From JBFMGD01 sp040751775 (GTDB taxonomy: Bacteria; Bacillota; Dethiobacteria; DTU022): a stretch of 41,050 nucleotides of DNA. Positions within the stretch are counted from its first letter, which is position 1; every line of letters begins with the position of its first letter. Position numbers and translations under genes: made by a program. The notes under the pieces were generated by a model. The model ran no database searches. It was not told where the DNA came from and saw only the letters and a program-made list of their open reading frames with translations. The stretch covers positions 1-41,050 of the forward strand of contig JBFMGD010000024.1 of NCBI GenBank assembly GCA_040751775.1, written 5' to 3'. This document shows positions 16,396 to 24,304 of this stretch, piece by piece.

Positions 16396-16638
16396 CTAGT
16401 CGGCGGCCATTTGGTTAATACATTCACGACATACGATCCGGCTGCTGAAATGTTTCACATTATCAGCATTTCCACAGAAGATGCAAGCCGGTTCGTATTT
16501 CTTTAAAATAATCTTTTCTCCGTCAACATAAATTTCCAAGGCATCTTTGACATCAATCCCGAGGGTCCGTCTTAGCTCAATCGGTATTACCACTCTGCCT
16601 AACTCATCCACTTTCCGCACTATTCCCGTTGATTTCAA
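16396..16638 (-). CDS. abrB: transition-state regulator AbrB with a CxxC-type C-terminus
   Basis: AbrB represses sporulation and stationary-phase genes in Bacillus. The N-terminal swapped-hairpin DNA-binding domain (residues 1-50) is nearly identical in pattern: STGIVRKVDELGRVVIPIEL. The C-terminal part is not Bacillus-like; it has C52-x2-C55 and C70-x2-C73, a likely small zinc ribbon, as seen in clostridial AbrB homologues. The 80-residue gene lies opposite its neighbours. RBS GGGAGG precedes the ATG on the minus strand. The position between ricT and metG matches B. subtilis abrB. Confidence 0.94.
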   Translation of the reverse strand: MKSTGIVRKVDELGRVVIPIELRRTLGIDVKDALEIYVDGEKIILKKYEPACIFCGNADNVKHFSSRIVCRECINQMAAD

Positions 16639-16683
16639 GCTATTTCCTCCCTTTCTACAATATGCGACAAAATACGCAATTTA

Positions 16684-16714
16684 AGTATACCAAGAATTGA
16701 CATAGCAAGTCAAT
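16684..16714 (-). promoter_or_regulatory. abrB promoter with overlapping dyad
   Basis: On the minus strand TTGACT (16713-16708) and TATACT (16689-16684) are separated by 18 bases. A perfect dyad, ATTGAC (16696-16701) and GTCAAT (16709-16714) with 7 bases between, covers the -35 and half of the spacer. It is a candidate operator, perhaps for autoregulation. Confidence 0.65.
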
Positions 16715-16766
16715 AACTTTTTTCCCAAAATAGTCATCCCTTGCAATAAATTGATTACTTGGCTTG

Positions 16767-16810
16767 TGAGCGGCCTTTGAGCGGCCTTTGAGCGGCCTTT
16801 GAGTTGCCTT
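16767..16810 (+). repeat. four 11-bp tandem repeats upstream of metG
   Basis: Three exact copies of TGAGCGGCCTT (16767-16777, 16778-16788, 16789-16799) and a fourth with two changes, TGAGTTGCCTT (16800-16810), run into the -35 box of the metG promoter. The unit is close to one helical turn, so equal bases face the same side of the DNA. Confidence 0.9.
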
Positions 16811-16836
16811 GACAGTATGATCAGGTCTGGTATAAT
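16809..16836 (+). promoter_or_regulatory. sigma-A promoter of metG
   Basis: Both hexamers are consensus: TTGACA (16809-16814) and TATAAT (16831-16836), 16 bases apart. The first two bases of the -35 box are the end of the fourth 11-bp repeat. The short leader to the ATG at 16871 has no room for a T-box. Confidence 0.88.
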
Positions 16837-16870
16837 AGCGTCATCCCGTCAGAGTAGGGGGAGGATGGCA

Positions 16871-18817
16871 ATGGCTAAGCCGAAAAAATACTATATCACC
16901 ACTCCGATTTATTATCCGAGCAATAAGCTACATATCGGTAACTCGTACACGACCGTGGCGGCGGATGCCCTGGCCCGCTTTAAGCGTTTGACTGGGCATC
17001 ATGTCTGGTTTTTAACAGGAACAGATGAACATGGTCAAAAAATCCAGCGCCGGGCTGCAGAGGCCGGCAAGCAACCGCTTGAATTTGTAGATGAAATAGT
17101 AGCCTGGATTAAGAATCTCTGGAAAAAGTTGGATATCAGCTACGATGATTTCATCCGCACGACAGAGCCACGCCATAAAGAAACCGTAGCGAAGATCTTT
17201 AGCCGGTTTTACGAGCAGGGTGACATTTATAAAGGCAAATATGAAGGCTGGTATTGTACTCCCTGTGAGGCATATTGGCAGGAGCGCCAGCTTCAGGAGA
17301 AAAATTGTCCCGACTGTGGGCGCAAGGTTGAGCTAATTTCAGAAGAAGCTTATTTTTTCAGGATGTCCCGCTACACGGCGCGCCTGATCGAACATATCGA
17401 AACTCATCCGGAGTTTATTCAACCGGTTTCCCGAAAAAATGAAATGATTAACAATTTTCTTAAGCCGGGGTTGGAAGATCTGTGCGTTTCCCGTACCTCT
17501 TTCCAATGGGGTATCCCGGTGCCATTCGATTCCGAACATGTGATTTACGTTTGGCTGGACGCGCTGAGCAATTATATCACTGCGCTTGGTTACGGCCGGG
17601 ATGATTCCCGGGTTAAACTCTTTTGGCCGGCGGATGTGCAGCTAATCGGGAAAGATATCCTTCGTTTCCATACCATCTATTGGCCGATTTTCCTGATGGC
17701 CCTGGACCTACCGCTACCCCGTACTGTTTTCGGTCACGGTTGGCTGTTGATGCAGGAAGGCAAGATGTCTAAATCCAAAGGAAATGTTGTTGATCCGCTC
17801 GTTCTTGCTGAACGATATAGCGCCGACGCTGTGCGTTACTTCTTGCTGCGTGAGATACCTTTCGGCCAGGATGGTGTTTACAGCCTGGAGGCGTTGATTA
17901 AACGAATTAATACAGACTTGGCCAATGATCTGGGCAACCTGGTCAGCCGGACCGTAACCATGGTGGAAAGATACTTTGACGGTTTTTTACCGGCGCCGGC
18001 GGGCTTTGAAGACGCCTCAGATATAGAGCTAAAAGCGCTGGCGCTGGATACTCCTTTGCTGATGGAGTCGTCTATGGATAATCTAAAAATGCATGACGCT
18101 CTGGCGAGTTTATGGATTTTGGTGCGCCGCAGTAATAAGTATATCGATGAAAATGCACCCTGGGACCTGGCCCGGCAGGCTGCCGGCCGAGAGAGATTGG
18201 CTTCAGTTATTTATAATCTGGTGGAAAGCATCCGGTTTATCGCGGTGCTGCTGCAACCGTATATGCCCCGTACTCCCGGGCGAATATGGAAACAGATCGG
18301 TTTGGCGGATATACCGGACCTACAGGTTTGGGGCAGTCTCCGCTCGTGGGGTATGACCAAGCCCGGTACAGCAGTACGGCGCGAAGAAGATCTTTTCCCC
18401 CGCCTCGACCTGCAAGCCGAGTTGAAGCAAGCAGAGCGCGGCGAGAAGAAAGCACCTTTAGAACCGGCGTTGGAGCGGGAGCGGACCGGTCTGATTTCCA
18501 TTGATCAGTTTCAGCAAATTGATTTGCGGGTTGGGCAGATTACCGCCGCCGCTGCCGTTCCGGGTGCTGATAAACTGTTGCAGGTAATGGTGGATTTGGG
18601 GAACGACGGAAAACGGCAGGTGGTAGCCGGTATCGCCCGGGATTACCTGCCCGGCGACTTGATCGGCCGCCGGATTTTGTTCGTGGCCAACTTAAAGCCG
18701 GCCAAGCTGCGCGGCGTACTTTCCGAAGGAATGCTGCTGGCCGCGGAGGATGAAGCGGGCCGGTTCTCTTTAACCACTGTAGACGGTAATGTGGCTCCGG
18801 GAAGCAGGGTGAGGTGA
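16871..18817 (+). CDS. metG: methionyl-tRNA synthetase
   Basis: Charges tRNA-Met. The 648-residue protein has HIGH-like HIGN in PSNKLHIGNSYT, a zinc knuckle CTPC ... CPDC, and KMSKS at 298-302. A C-terminal tRNA-binding (Trbp111-like) domain occupies about residues 545-648 (RVGQITAAAAVPGADKL). ATG 16871 is preferred over ATG 16865 because GGGGGAGG ends at 16864. Its stop overlaps the tatD start, forming a metG-tatD operon as in Bacillus (metS-yabD). Confidence 0.96.
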   Translation: MAKPKKYYITTPIYYPSNKLHIGNSYTTVAADALARFKRLTGHHVWFLTGTDEHGQKIQRRAAEAGKQPLEFVDEIVAWIKNLWKKLDISYDDFIRTTEPRHKETVAKIFSRFYEQGDIYKGKYEGWYCTPCEAYWQERQLQEKNCPDCGRKVELISEEAYFFRMSRYTARLIEHIETHPEFIQPVSRKNEMINNFLKPGLEDLCVSRTSFQWGIPVPFDSEHVIYVWLDALSNYITALGYGRDDSRVKLFWPADVQLIGKDILRFHTIYWPIFLMALDLPLPRTVFGHGWLLMQEGKMSKSKGNVVDPLVLAERYSADAVRYFLLREIPFGQDGVYSLEALIKRINTDLANDLGNLVSRTVTMVERYFDGFLPAPAGFEDASDIELKALALDTPLLMESSMDNLKMHDALASLWILVRRSNKYIDENAPWDLARQAAGRERLASVIYNLVESIRFIAVLLQPYMPRTPGRIWKQIGLADIPDLQVWGSLRSWGMTKPGTAVRREEDLFPRLDLQAELKQAERGEKKAPLEPALERERTGLISIDQFQQIDLRVGQITAAAAVPGADKLLQVMVDLGNDGKRQVVAGIARDYLPGDLIGRRILFVANLKPAKLRGVLSEGMLLAAEDEAGRFSLTTVDGNVAPGSRVR

Positions 18818-19596
18818 TGCCCTGGCTTGCGGACTCGCACGCCCATCTTGATTTTCCCCAGTTTAAAGAAGACCTGGCATCGGTTCTCGAGCGGGCGCGT
18901 GAAGCCGGTCTCGGTTTCATCCTCAACGTCGCAACCGGGGAAGAGAGCTCCAGCCGGGTGGTTGAACTATGCGAACTCAGCCCGCTACTTTGGGCGGCTG
19001 TGGGGGTTCATCCTCACTATGCGGCGCAGTTATCACCGCTGTGCCTGCAGCGTTTAGCCATTCTGTCCCAAAACCGGCGTGTCCTCGCGATTGGTGAAAC
19101 CGGCCTCGATTATTACCGTGATCACTGCCCGCGGGATGTTCAGATGGACGCTTTCCGGGCTCATTTACGCCTGGCCTCTTCACTGGATAAGCCTTTGATC
19201 GTCCACAGCCGGGAGGCACATGCTGAGACTTTACGTCTCATGCGGGAAGAGCCGTTGCCTTTAAGGAATGGGATTATGCATTGTTTCTCCGGGAACCGGC
19301 ATGAGGCAAACGCGTTTCTCGAACTGGGCTTCTATATCTCTGTTGCAGGACCGGTCACATACCCCCGTTCTCACGAATTAAGGGCTCTTATGCGTGCAAT
19401 CCCACCGGAACGCCTGCTTTTGGAAACCGACGCTCCCTACCTTTCTCCGCAACCTTTCCGCAGTTTGCGCAATGAACCGGCGTATATCCGGGCCACCTAT
19501 GAACGCGTTGCTTTAACCTTGAGCATGAGCATCGAAAAGCTGGCCGGGCAAATTCAGAGCAACCTCTTATGCTTATTCCCCGAAATCAGGTCTTAA
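18817..19596 (+). CDS. tatD: TatD family metal-dependent DNase
   Basis: Amidohydrolase-fold nuclease of the TatD/YabD family. Metal ligands are visible in DSHAHLDF, IGETGLDYY, VHSREAH, MHCFSG and LETDAPYL. The 259-residue length is standard. ATG at 18817 overlaps the metG stop (GTGATG); a GTG at 18814 is also in frame. The in vivo role is uncertain; exonuclease activity in DNA repair or quality control has been reported for relatives. Confidence 0.94.
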   Translation: MPWLADSHAHLDFPQFKEDLASVLERAREAGLGFILNVATGEESSSRVVELCELSPLLWAAVGVHPHYAAQLSPLCLQRLAILSQNRRVLAIGETGLDYYRDHCPRDVQMDAFRAHLRLASSLDKPLIVHSREAHAETLRLMREEPLPLRNGIMHCFSGNRHEANAFLELGFYISVAGPVTYPRSHELRALMRAIPPERLLLETDAPYLSPQPFRSLRNEPAYIRATYERVALTLSMSIEKLAGQIQSNLLCLFPEIRS

Positions 19597-19670
19597 TACT
19601 TATACGCTCATTTCCTGCATAAACTAGTACGATCGAGAGAGAAAAAGATCTGAAGGAGAGGGGGATCAGA

Positions 19671-20249
19671 ATGAAGCACGTTTGTTTTAGTAAGAAGATC
19701 TTGGAGACGCTCAGCTTTTGTGCTTTTGCCTTGATCACGGTCTCCGGCGGCTTATTTTTCTTGAGGGGAGAGGTAAAACCGTCCAAGGAAGAGGCGGATG
19801 GCTTCCCTTGTTTGCCCGGTACCGGCAAGGTTGAGTCGACGCTAACTGCGTACCGGCCAAAGGCCCCTGTTTTGGTGTCCATCCCACCAGAGCTGTCACC
19901 CAGTCCTGGTTATACCCGGGAGCAGGTAGCTTCACGCGGTGAGCGGACCAGTACGGTTATCCAGGGGGCTGCTTCCTGGTATGGTGGTAGCGACGGTTTG
20001 GACGGTTCGGTCACGGCCAGCGGAGAAATCTTCAGCTCTGCAGCCTATACAGCTGCTCATCGGACGCTTCCCTTTGGAACTGCGGTCCGGGTAACGTACT
20101 TGCGGACCGGTATTAGTACGGTAGTGCGCATTAATGATCGCGGCCCTTTTATCGCCGGCAGGATAATTGACTTATCCCGGGCAGCGGCCGCTGCAATCGG
20201 TTTGTTTCCCGACGGGACCGGTATGGTACAGCTTGAAATTCTTGATTAA
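19671..20249 (+). CDS. RlpA-like double-psi beta-barrel protein
   Basis: The 192-residue protein has an N-terminal membrane anchor or signal (about 10-32), a poorly conserved linker, and a C-terminal RlpA-type barrel. The barrel shows GAASWYGGSDGLDGSVTASG, AAHRTLPFGTAVRV, VRINDRGPFIAGRIIDLSRA. RlpA proteins bind or cleave peptidoglycan outside the membrane. The ATG has AAGGAGAGGGGG upstream. It is not part of the B. subtilis order, where yabE follows tatD directly, so here two wall-acting proteins (this and YabE) lie close together. Confidence 0.88.
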   Translation: MKHVCFSKKILETLSFCAFALITVSGGLFFLRGEVKPSKEEADGFPCLPGTGKVESTLTAYRPKAPVLVSIPPELSPSPGYTREQVASRGERTSTVIQGAASWYGGSDGLDGSVTASGEIFSSAAYTAAHRTLPFGTAVRVTYLRTGISTVVRINDRGPFIAGRIIDLSRAAAAAIGLFPDGTGMVQLEILD

Positions 20250-20271
20250 CCACCATACCCGGTAAAAGAAG

Positions 20272-20302
20272 GGCGCTCCGGACGGTCGGGGCGCCTTTTT
20301 TT
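20272..20302 (+). terminator. rho-independent terminator after the rlpA-like gene
   Basis: GGCGCTCC (20272-20279) pairs with GGGGCGCC (20288-20295) around an 8-base loop, with one U-G pair, followed by seven T. Confidence 0.9.
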
Positions 20303-20350
20303 GAACAGTCGGTACAAAAATTAAGTAAAACAGAGTCCTTATGTATTCCG

Positions 20351-20677
20351 TTAACCAAGAAGACCCTGCAGTTTCATTGCCAAGGACATATCGCCTTTAA
20401 CTTTGAGTTTACCGGCCATGAAAGCGGATGTCGCGTTAAGTTTACCGTCGAGCAGTGCGGCAAAATCGTCCGCGGTCATGGTAATGGTAATGCTGGGATT
20501 GTCATGCGCTTTTTCTTCCAACATGGCGCTGCCGTCAGCTACATTGACATGAAACACACCGCCGTTATCGCCGGAAAGGTCAAACTGGTAAATCGCGGTT
20601 ACCCCTTTCATCTTCGCGGGGTCTACTCCCTCCAGTTTTGTCTTCAGGCTCCCGGTAATCTCTTGAAAAGTTGCCAT
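20351..20677 (-). CDS. SCP2 sterol-binding domain protein
   Basis: The 108-residue protein is a stand-alone SCP2-type lipid-binding fold: YQFDLSGDNGGVFHVNVADG, ITMTADDFAALLDGKLNATS and FMAGKLKVKGDMSLAMKLQ are typical. The ligand in bacteria is unknown (acyl-CoA or other lipid). A clear AAGGAGG precedes the ATG on the minus strand. It lies between two cell-envelope genes but in the opposite direction, and has its own promoter with a leader of about 140 bases. Confidence 0.9.
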   Translation of the reverse strand: MATFQEITGSLKTKLEGVDPAKMKGVTAIYQFDLSGDNGGVFHVNVADGSAMLEEKAHDNPSITITMTADDFAALLDGKLNATSAFMAGKLKVKGDMSLAMKLQGLLG

Positions 20678-20821
20678 TAATCAAAGACCTCCTTAAAATT
20701 TGTTTTCTCCGTTAAAAACGTTCTTATCTTTAGTTAAGCCCTTCCAAGAGAAACTTATTCATCACCGCCTTCCTGAAAGAGAATTGCTTAACCAGATTAA
20801 ATATTACTAGTGTTAAGTTAA

Positions 20822-20850
20822 ATTATAAAACAATAATGCATTTTTGTCAT
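20822..20850 (-). promoter_or_regulatory. sigma-A promoter of the SCP2 gene
   Basis: On the minus strand ATGACA (20850-20845) and TATAAT (20827-20822) are separated by 17 bases. The gap from 20678 to 20995 (318 bases, very A/T-rich) holds this promoter and the divergent yabE promoter, and I see no further gene in it. Confidence 0.6.
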
Positions 20851-20942
20851 TATATTTTTTATTTTCTTTTTTACTAAGCTAAATTATAGTATAAGGCCTG
20901 ACTTTGCCGGTTAGACTAGCTTTTTATATAAGTGATCTTAAA

Positions 20943-20971
20943 TTGACATAATTAGTGGCGCGGTTTAAAAT
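20943..20971 (+). promoter_or_regulatory. sigma-A promoter of yabE
   Basis: TTGACA (20943-20948) and TAAAAT (20966-20971) are separated by 17 bases. The start near 20978 leaves a leader of under 20 bases carrying GGAGGGA. Confidence 0.8.
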
Positions 20972-20995
20972 TATAAGCAATTGGAGGGAGAGGAA

Positions 20996-22156
20996 ATGGA
21001 AACCGTACGTTCGCGCGTTAGAGCCCGGATTGATTTTCTTCCAACAGCCCACGGTTTTCAAGAAATTGGCGTTAAGACAGCTCATTTTTTGAAAAGGCGT
21101 CCCTGGCTGGCTCTGGTTATTGCGATGTTCGTGTTGGTCGGCGTAATTTACCAATTTACGGCTTCTGCGGTGATCATTTCCGTAGACGGCGAGACGGTCC
21201 TGACAGCCCGTTCTTATAGCCGTACTGTGAACGAAGTACTGCAAGAGTTGGGTGTGGAGCTTCACCCGAAAGATATGGTTATTCCCGCCCAGTCCTGCGT
21301 GCTGCGCCCGGAAACAAAGATTGAAATTATGAAAGCCTTCCCCGTATTCGTGATTGCGGATAACGCCATTGCCGAGATCTGGACTGCCCCGGTTGCGGTG
21401 AAGGATTTTCTGCATGAAGAAGGCTACATACTTGGTCCCGATGACCGCGTGGAAGCGGATAGTCTAACCGGTATGGTTTCCCCGATGATCCAGTTGAAGA
21501 TTGTTCGGGTAAAAAAGCTTTATGAGACTCAGAATCTGCCTATTCCTTTCGAAGACGTTGTGCGGGGCGATCGCTCGCTGGATCGCGGCCTATTACGCGT
21601 GGTCAGTGAAGGCCAGGACGGTTATCAGGAACAGCTGGTTGAGATCGTTTATGAAGACGGTGAAGAGGTCAGCCGCAGTGTGGTTGAAACCACCGTCCTG
21701 GAAAGCCCGGTTAACCGGGTTATAGAACAGGGTGAGAACACCAGCCTGGTACGCGACGGAAGGGCAATGCTTTTTGACAGGGTTATAATCATGACTGCCA
21801 CCTCCTATTGTCCCGGCACCCCTGAATCCGGGTGTCCGACAAACAGCAGCGGTCATGCCTTTTGTACCGGCTCCGACAATAATGGTTACACGTATACAGG
21901 GAAGCGCGCGGTACAAGGCCTGGGCACTATTGCTTCACCCCGGATAGTCGCGGTTGATCCCAGAGTAATTCCCCTTGGGAGTATGTTGTATATAGAGGAG
22001 ATTCCAGGTATCGGAAAAATAGGGTTCGCCAGGGCTGAAGATATCGGTGGAGCGATTAAAGGGAACAAGATTGACATACTTTACGATAAGCACAGCGATG
22101 TAGCGAAGTTTGGTTTGAGGCGTGGAGTTAAAGTGTATGTCCTTACCAGCTACTAG
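20996..22156 (+). CDS. yabE: YabE-like cell wall protein (DUF348, G5, 3D domains)
   Basis: The 386-residue protein resembles Rpf/YabE muralytic proteins. It has one N-terminal membrane span (about 36-56), two DUF348 repeats (about 57-165), and a G5 domain (about 175-250). It ends in a 3D domain carrying three aspartates at VAVDPRVIPLGS, ARAEDIGGAIKG and IDILYD. 3D domains in this family are linked to lytic transglycosylase activity. ATG 20996 is 6 bases after GGAGGGA; an earlier TTG at 20981 precedes the RBS. The rnmV gene, normally next, is absent. Confidence 0.93.
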   Translation: METVRSRVRARIDFLPTAHGFQEIGVKTAHFLKRRPWLALVIAMFVLVGVIYQFTASAVIISVDGETVLTARSYSRTVNEVLQELGVELHPKDMVIPAQSCVLRPETKIEIMKAFPVFVIADNAIAEIWTAPVAVKDFLHEEGYILGPDDRVEADSLTGMVSPMIQLKIVRVKKLYETQNLPIPFEDVVRGDRSLDRGLLRVVSEGQDGYQEQLVEIVYEDGEEVSRSVVETTVLESPVNRVIEQGENTSLVRDGRAMLFDRVIIMTATSYCPGTPESGCPTNSSGHAFCTGSDNNGYTYTGKRAVQGLGTIASPRIVAVDPRVIPLGSMLYIEEIPGIGKIGFARAEDIGGAIKGNKIDILYDKHSDVAKFGLRRGVKVYVLTSY

Positions 22157-22268
22157 TGCTCTGTCAAGCGATACCCAAAACACTTGCTTGTCATTGTGAA
22201 CTGTAACGGCCTGTAAATGAGTGGATACTTAACTCGTGACAGCGTTTTGGAGCGGGGTGCTGCTAAGA

Positions 22269-23150
22269 ATGGAAGGCCTGCTTAATGTGGCCTCCCCCCG
22301 GGAGGTCATGTTGCTGCTGCAAAGATACGGACTAAATCCGCGTCATAGCCTCGGTCAAAATTTTCTCATTGACGGCAACACGATTAAAAAAATTATTTCG
22401 GCAGCAGCCGTTAAGACCGGGGATGCAGTCGTTGAGATCGGTCCCGGTGCCGGAGCAATTACCGTGGAACTGGCGCGTTGCGGAACCCGTGTCCTGGCTC
22501 TTGAATTGGACCGCGGGCTGTCCGGGATGTTACGGGATCTACTGCAATCTTTCCCGTCGGTGACCGTGCTGCAAGAAGATGCCTTAAAAGTGACCTGGCC
22601 TGCACTGTTGGGGCGGTATTTTCCAGCGGGAGAAAGGATTAAACTGGTTTCCAACCTACCCTATTATATCTCTGCGCCTCTGCTTTATGCCTTGTTTGAG
22701 GAACAATTTCCCTTTGCCGGCGCAGTATTAATGTTTCAAAAAGAAGTAGCGCAGCGGCTGATTGCCCCAGCGGGGGATCATAACTATGGGGGCCTTTCGG
22801 TCCTCGCTCAATATTTTACGACGGGCAGGATCCTGTTTAAAGTATCTCGTCGAGCATTCTGGCCTGTTCCCGGGGTGGACTCGGTAGTGATCGGTTTGAA
22901 ACCCAGGCAGAAAATGCTTTCAGCGGAAGAAGAGGCTCTATTCCGGCAAATTGTCCGGGGGTCTTTTCAACAGCGGCGCAAGACTATCCTAAACAATATG
23001 CTCACAATGTTACCCTACTCCCGCGACATTATCGGCGACCTGATGCTGGCCGCGTCGGTGAAACCTGATTGCCGGCCGGAAACAATCACTGTTGACCAAT
23101 TTGCAAACCTGAGTCGAATCATTTATAATTATGTCAGCAAAACGAAGTGA
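22269..23150 (+). CDS. ksgA: 16S rRNA dimethyladenosine transferase KsgA/RsmA
   Basis: Dimethylates the two adjacent adenines in the 3'-terminal hairpin of 16S rRNA. The 293-residue protein has HSLGQNFLID at the N-terminus, SAM motif I VEIGPGAGAITVELA, and the catalytic motif NLPYYISAPLL. ATG 22269 fits the family N-terminus (NVASPREVMLLLQRYGL); GTG 22236 is an alternative, and neither RBS is strong (GAGCGGGG 10 bases before the ATG). The 112 bases before it contain partial inverted repeats, where rnmV would lie in relatives. Confidence 0.94.
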   Translation: MEGLLNVASPREVMLLLQRYGLNPRHSLGQNFLIDGNTIKKIISAAAVKTGDAVVEIGPGAGAITVELARCGTRVLALELDRGLSGMLRDLLQSFPSVTVLQEDALKVTWPALLGRYFPAGERIKLVSNLPYYISAPLLYALFEEQFPFAGAVLMFQKEVAQRLIAPAGDHNYGGLSVLAQYFTTGRILFKVSRRAFWPVPGVDSVVIGLKPRQKMLSAEEEALFRQIVRGSFQQRRKTILNNMLTMLPYSRDIIGDLMLAASVKPDCRPETITVDQFANLSRIIYNYVSKTK

Positions 23151-23165
23151 AAGGTCGTACAGGCT

Positions 23166-23642
23166 ATGGAGTTTTGCAGTCCGAGCAAGGGCCAAATGTC
23201 TTTTGATGCTGTTTTTCAAGACCTGATTGAGTATACCGGTTCCCATCCTGAGGATAAATATAAATTAATCATCGGAACCGACTCCCATGCTTTCCTCAAC
23301 GAACATGTGGTTTTTGTTACTGCGATCATCGCGCACCACATCGGTCAAGGAGGGCGTTTTTTCTTTCAAAAGCAGACAACCCGATACATGGAAAGCCTGC
23401 GTCAACGGATTTACTATGAAACCTTTCTCAGTTTGGAAGTAGCGACGCGGCTTACAGAAAAAATGGCTGAAAACGGTAACTGTGAGTTGAATGTGGAAAT
23501 CCACCTCGATGTCGGCGAGAAGGGTGAAACGCGGGATATCATCAAAGAGGTTGTCGGGATGGTAATCGGCAGCGGATATGACGCCCGGATTAAACCTGAT
23601 TCTTACGGAGCAACTACTGTCGCGGACAGGTTTACCCGTTAA
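23166..23642 (+). CDS. DUF458 (YkuK-like) protein
   Basis: A 158-residue member of DUF458, an RNase H-like fold family of unknown role. Recognisable segments are IIGTDSHAFLNEHVVFVTAIIAHHI (split here by position: residues 38-62), a central RIYYETFLSLEVATRL helix, and HLDVGEKGETRDIIKEVVGM. The acidic residues in TDSH and HLDVG are candidate catalytic positions. It lies 15 bases after ksgA, likely in one operon. In B. subtilis this place holds yabG, the spore-coat protease. Confidence 0.88.
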   Translation: MEFCSPSKGQMSFDAVFQDLIEYTGSHPEDKYKLIIGTDSHAFLNEHVVFVTAIIAHHIGQGGRFFFQKQTTRYMESLRQRIYYETFLSLEVATRLTEKMAENGNCELNVEIHLDVGEKGETRDIIKEVVGMVIGSGYDARIKPDSYGATTVADRFTR

Positions 23643-23704
23643 GGTTGATTTCGAGGCTGCAGGGTGCTTTTAAAGGGACAAAGAGCCCGAAATCGCTGCT
23701 TATC

Positions 23705-23734
23705 TTGACACAATCCCCGATCTTGTGTTATTAT
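23705..23734 (+). promoter_or_regulatory. sigma-A promoter of veg
   Basis: TTGACA (23705-23710) is followed by TATTAT (23729-23734) at 18 bases, or TTATTA at 17 bases. veg is known for a very strong vegetative promoter in B. subtilis. Confidence 0.7.
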
Positions 23735-23765
23735 TAAGGTTAGATTATACACAAGGTGGTTTTCA

Positions 23766-24032
23766 ATGGTGGCTAAAGATGTCCTGTGTGAAATCAGAAA
23801 AAAGCTGGAGCCCCACGTTGGAGAAAGAATCAGGCTAAGGGCGAACCGCGGCCGTCGGAAGACTTATGAAAAAGAGGGAATTTTGGAAAGCACCTATCCA
23901 TCAATATTCGTCGTGCGTATAGACGAGAGTAATTATTTTCAGCGGCTTTCTTTCAGCTATGCCGATGTGCTCACAGAGACTGTCGAATTAAGTTTCAATG
24001 AAGAGAAGAGGCGTCGTACTGTAGGTTTATAA
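23766..24032 (+). CDS. veg: Veg protein
   Basis: The 88-residue product is typical of Veg: ANRGRRKTYEKEGILESTYP, FVVRIDE and FSYADVLTETVEL are the conserved parts. In B. subtilis Veg influences biofilm formation through the SinR regulon. RBS AAGGTGG lies 5 bases before the ATG. It is a monocistronic unit with its own promoter and a terminator hairpin downstream, and sspF follows as in Bacillus. Confidence 0.95.
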   Translation: MVAKDVLCEIRKKLEPHVGERIRLRANRGRRKTYEKEGILESTYPSIFVVRIDESNYFQRLSFSYADVLTETVELSFNEEKRRRTVGL

Positions 24033-24066
24033 TAATAACCGTATTTGCCTTATGATAACGAAATGC

Positions 24067-24100
24067 TTAAACCGGGGTTTCTAACTCCGGTTTAATTTTT
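24067..24100 (+). terminator. rho-independent terminator of veg
   Basis: TTAAACCGG pairs with CCGGTTTAA (24087-24095) around an 11-base loop, followed by five T. Confidence 0.88.
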
Positions 24101-24155
24101 GTAATAGCTTAGAAGTCAGGATTCAGAAACTGTTTTTAGCTGAAAGATATTCTCG

Positions 24156-24183
24156 TAGCATTGAGCATTTAGCATCTAGCATG
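24156..24183 (+). repeat. four imperfect 7-bp tandem repeats
   Basis: TAGCATT, GAGCATT, TAGCATC and TAGCATG follow each other without gaps in the veg-sspF spacer. The bases around them (AGAAGTCAGGATTCAG upstream, AATTCTCAATT downstream) are also made of short shifted repeats. It looks like slippage-derived filler. Confidence 0.6.
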
Positions 24184-24304
24184 ACTCCTTAATTCTCAAT
24201 TGTTATTTCAGATCCTGTCATTTCACCCACTTATAACACCGGTTAAAAATCTCGATTCAATATAAACTAGGAGCGCCACCTAAAACCATAAAGGAGTTGA
24301 TACG

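Noticed and set aside
22157..22268. Possible insertion-sequence remnant
   Set aside because: The short inverted words are not collinear as true terminal repeats, there are no target duplications and no transposase fragment; kept only as an observation on the missing rnmV.
24241..24304. Sigma-G promoter for sspF
   Set aside because: TAAACTA (24263-24269) is partly like a -10, but no matching -35 lies at the proper distance.
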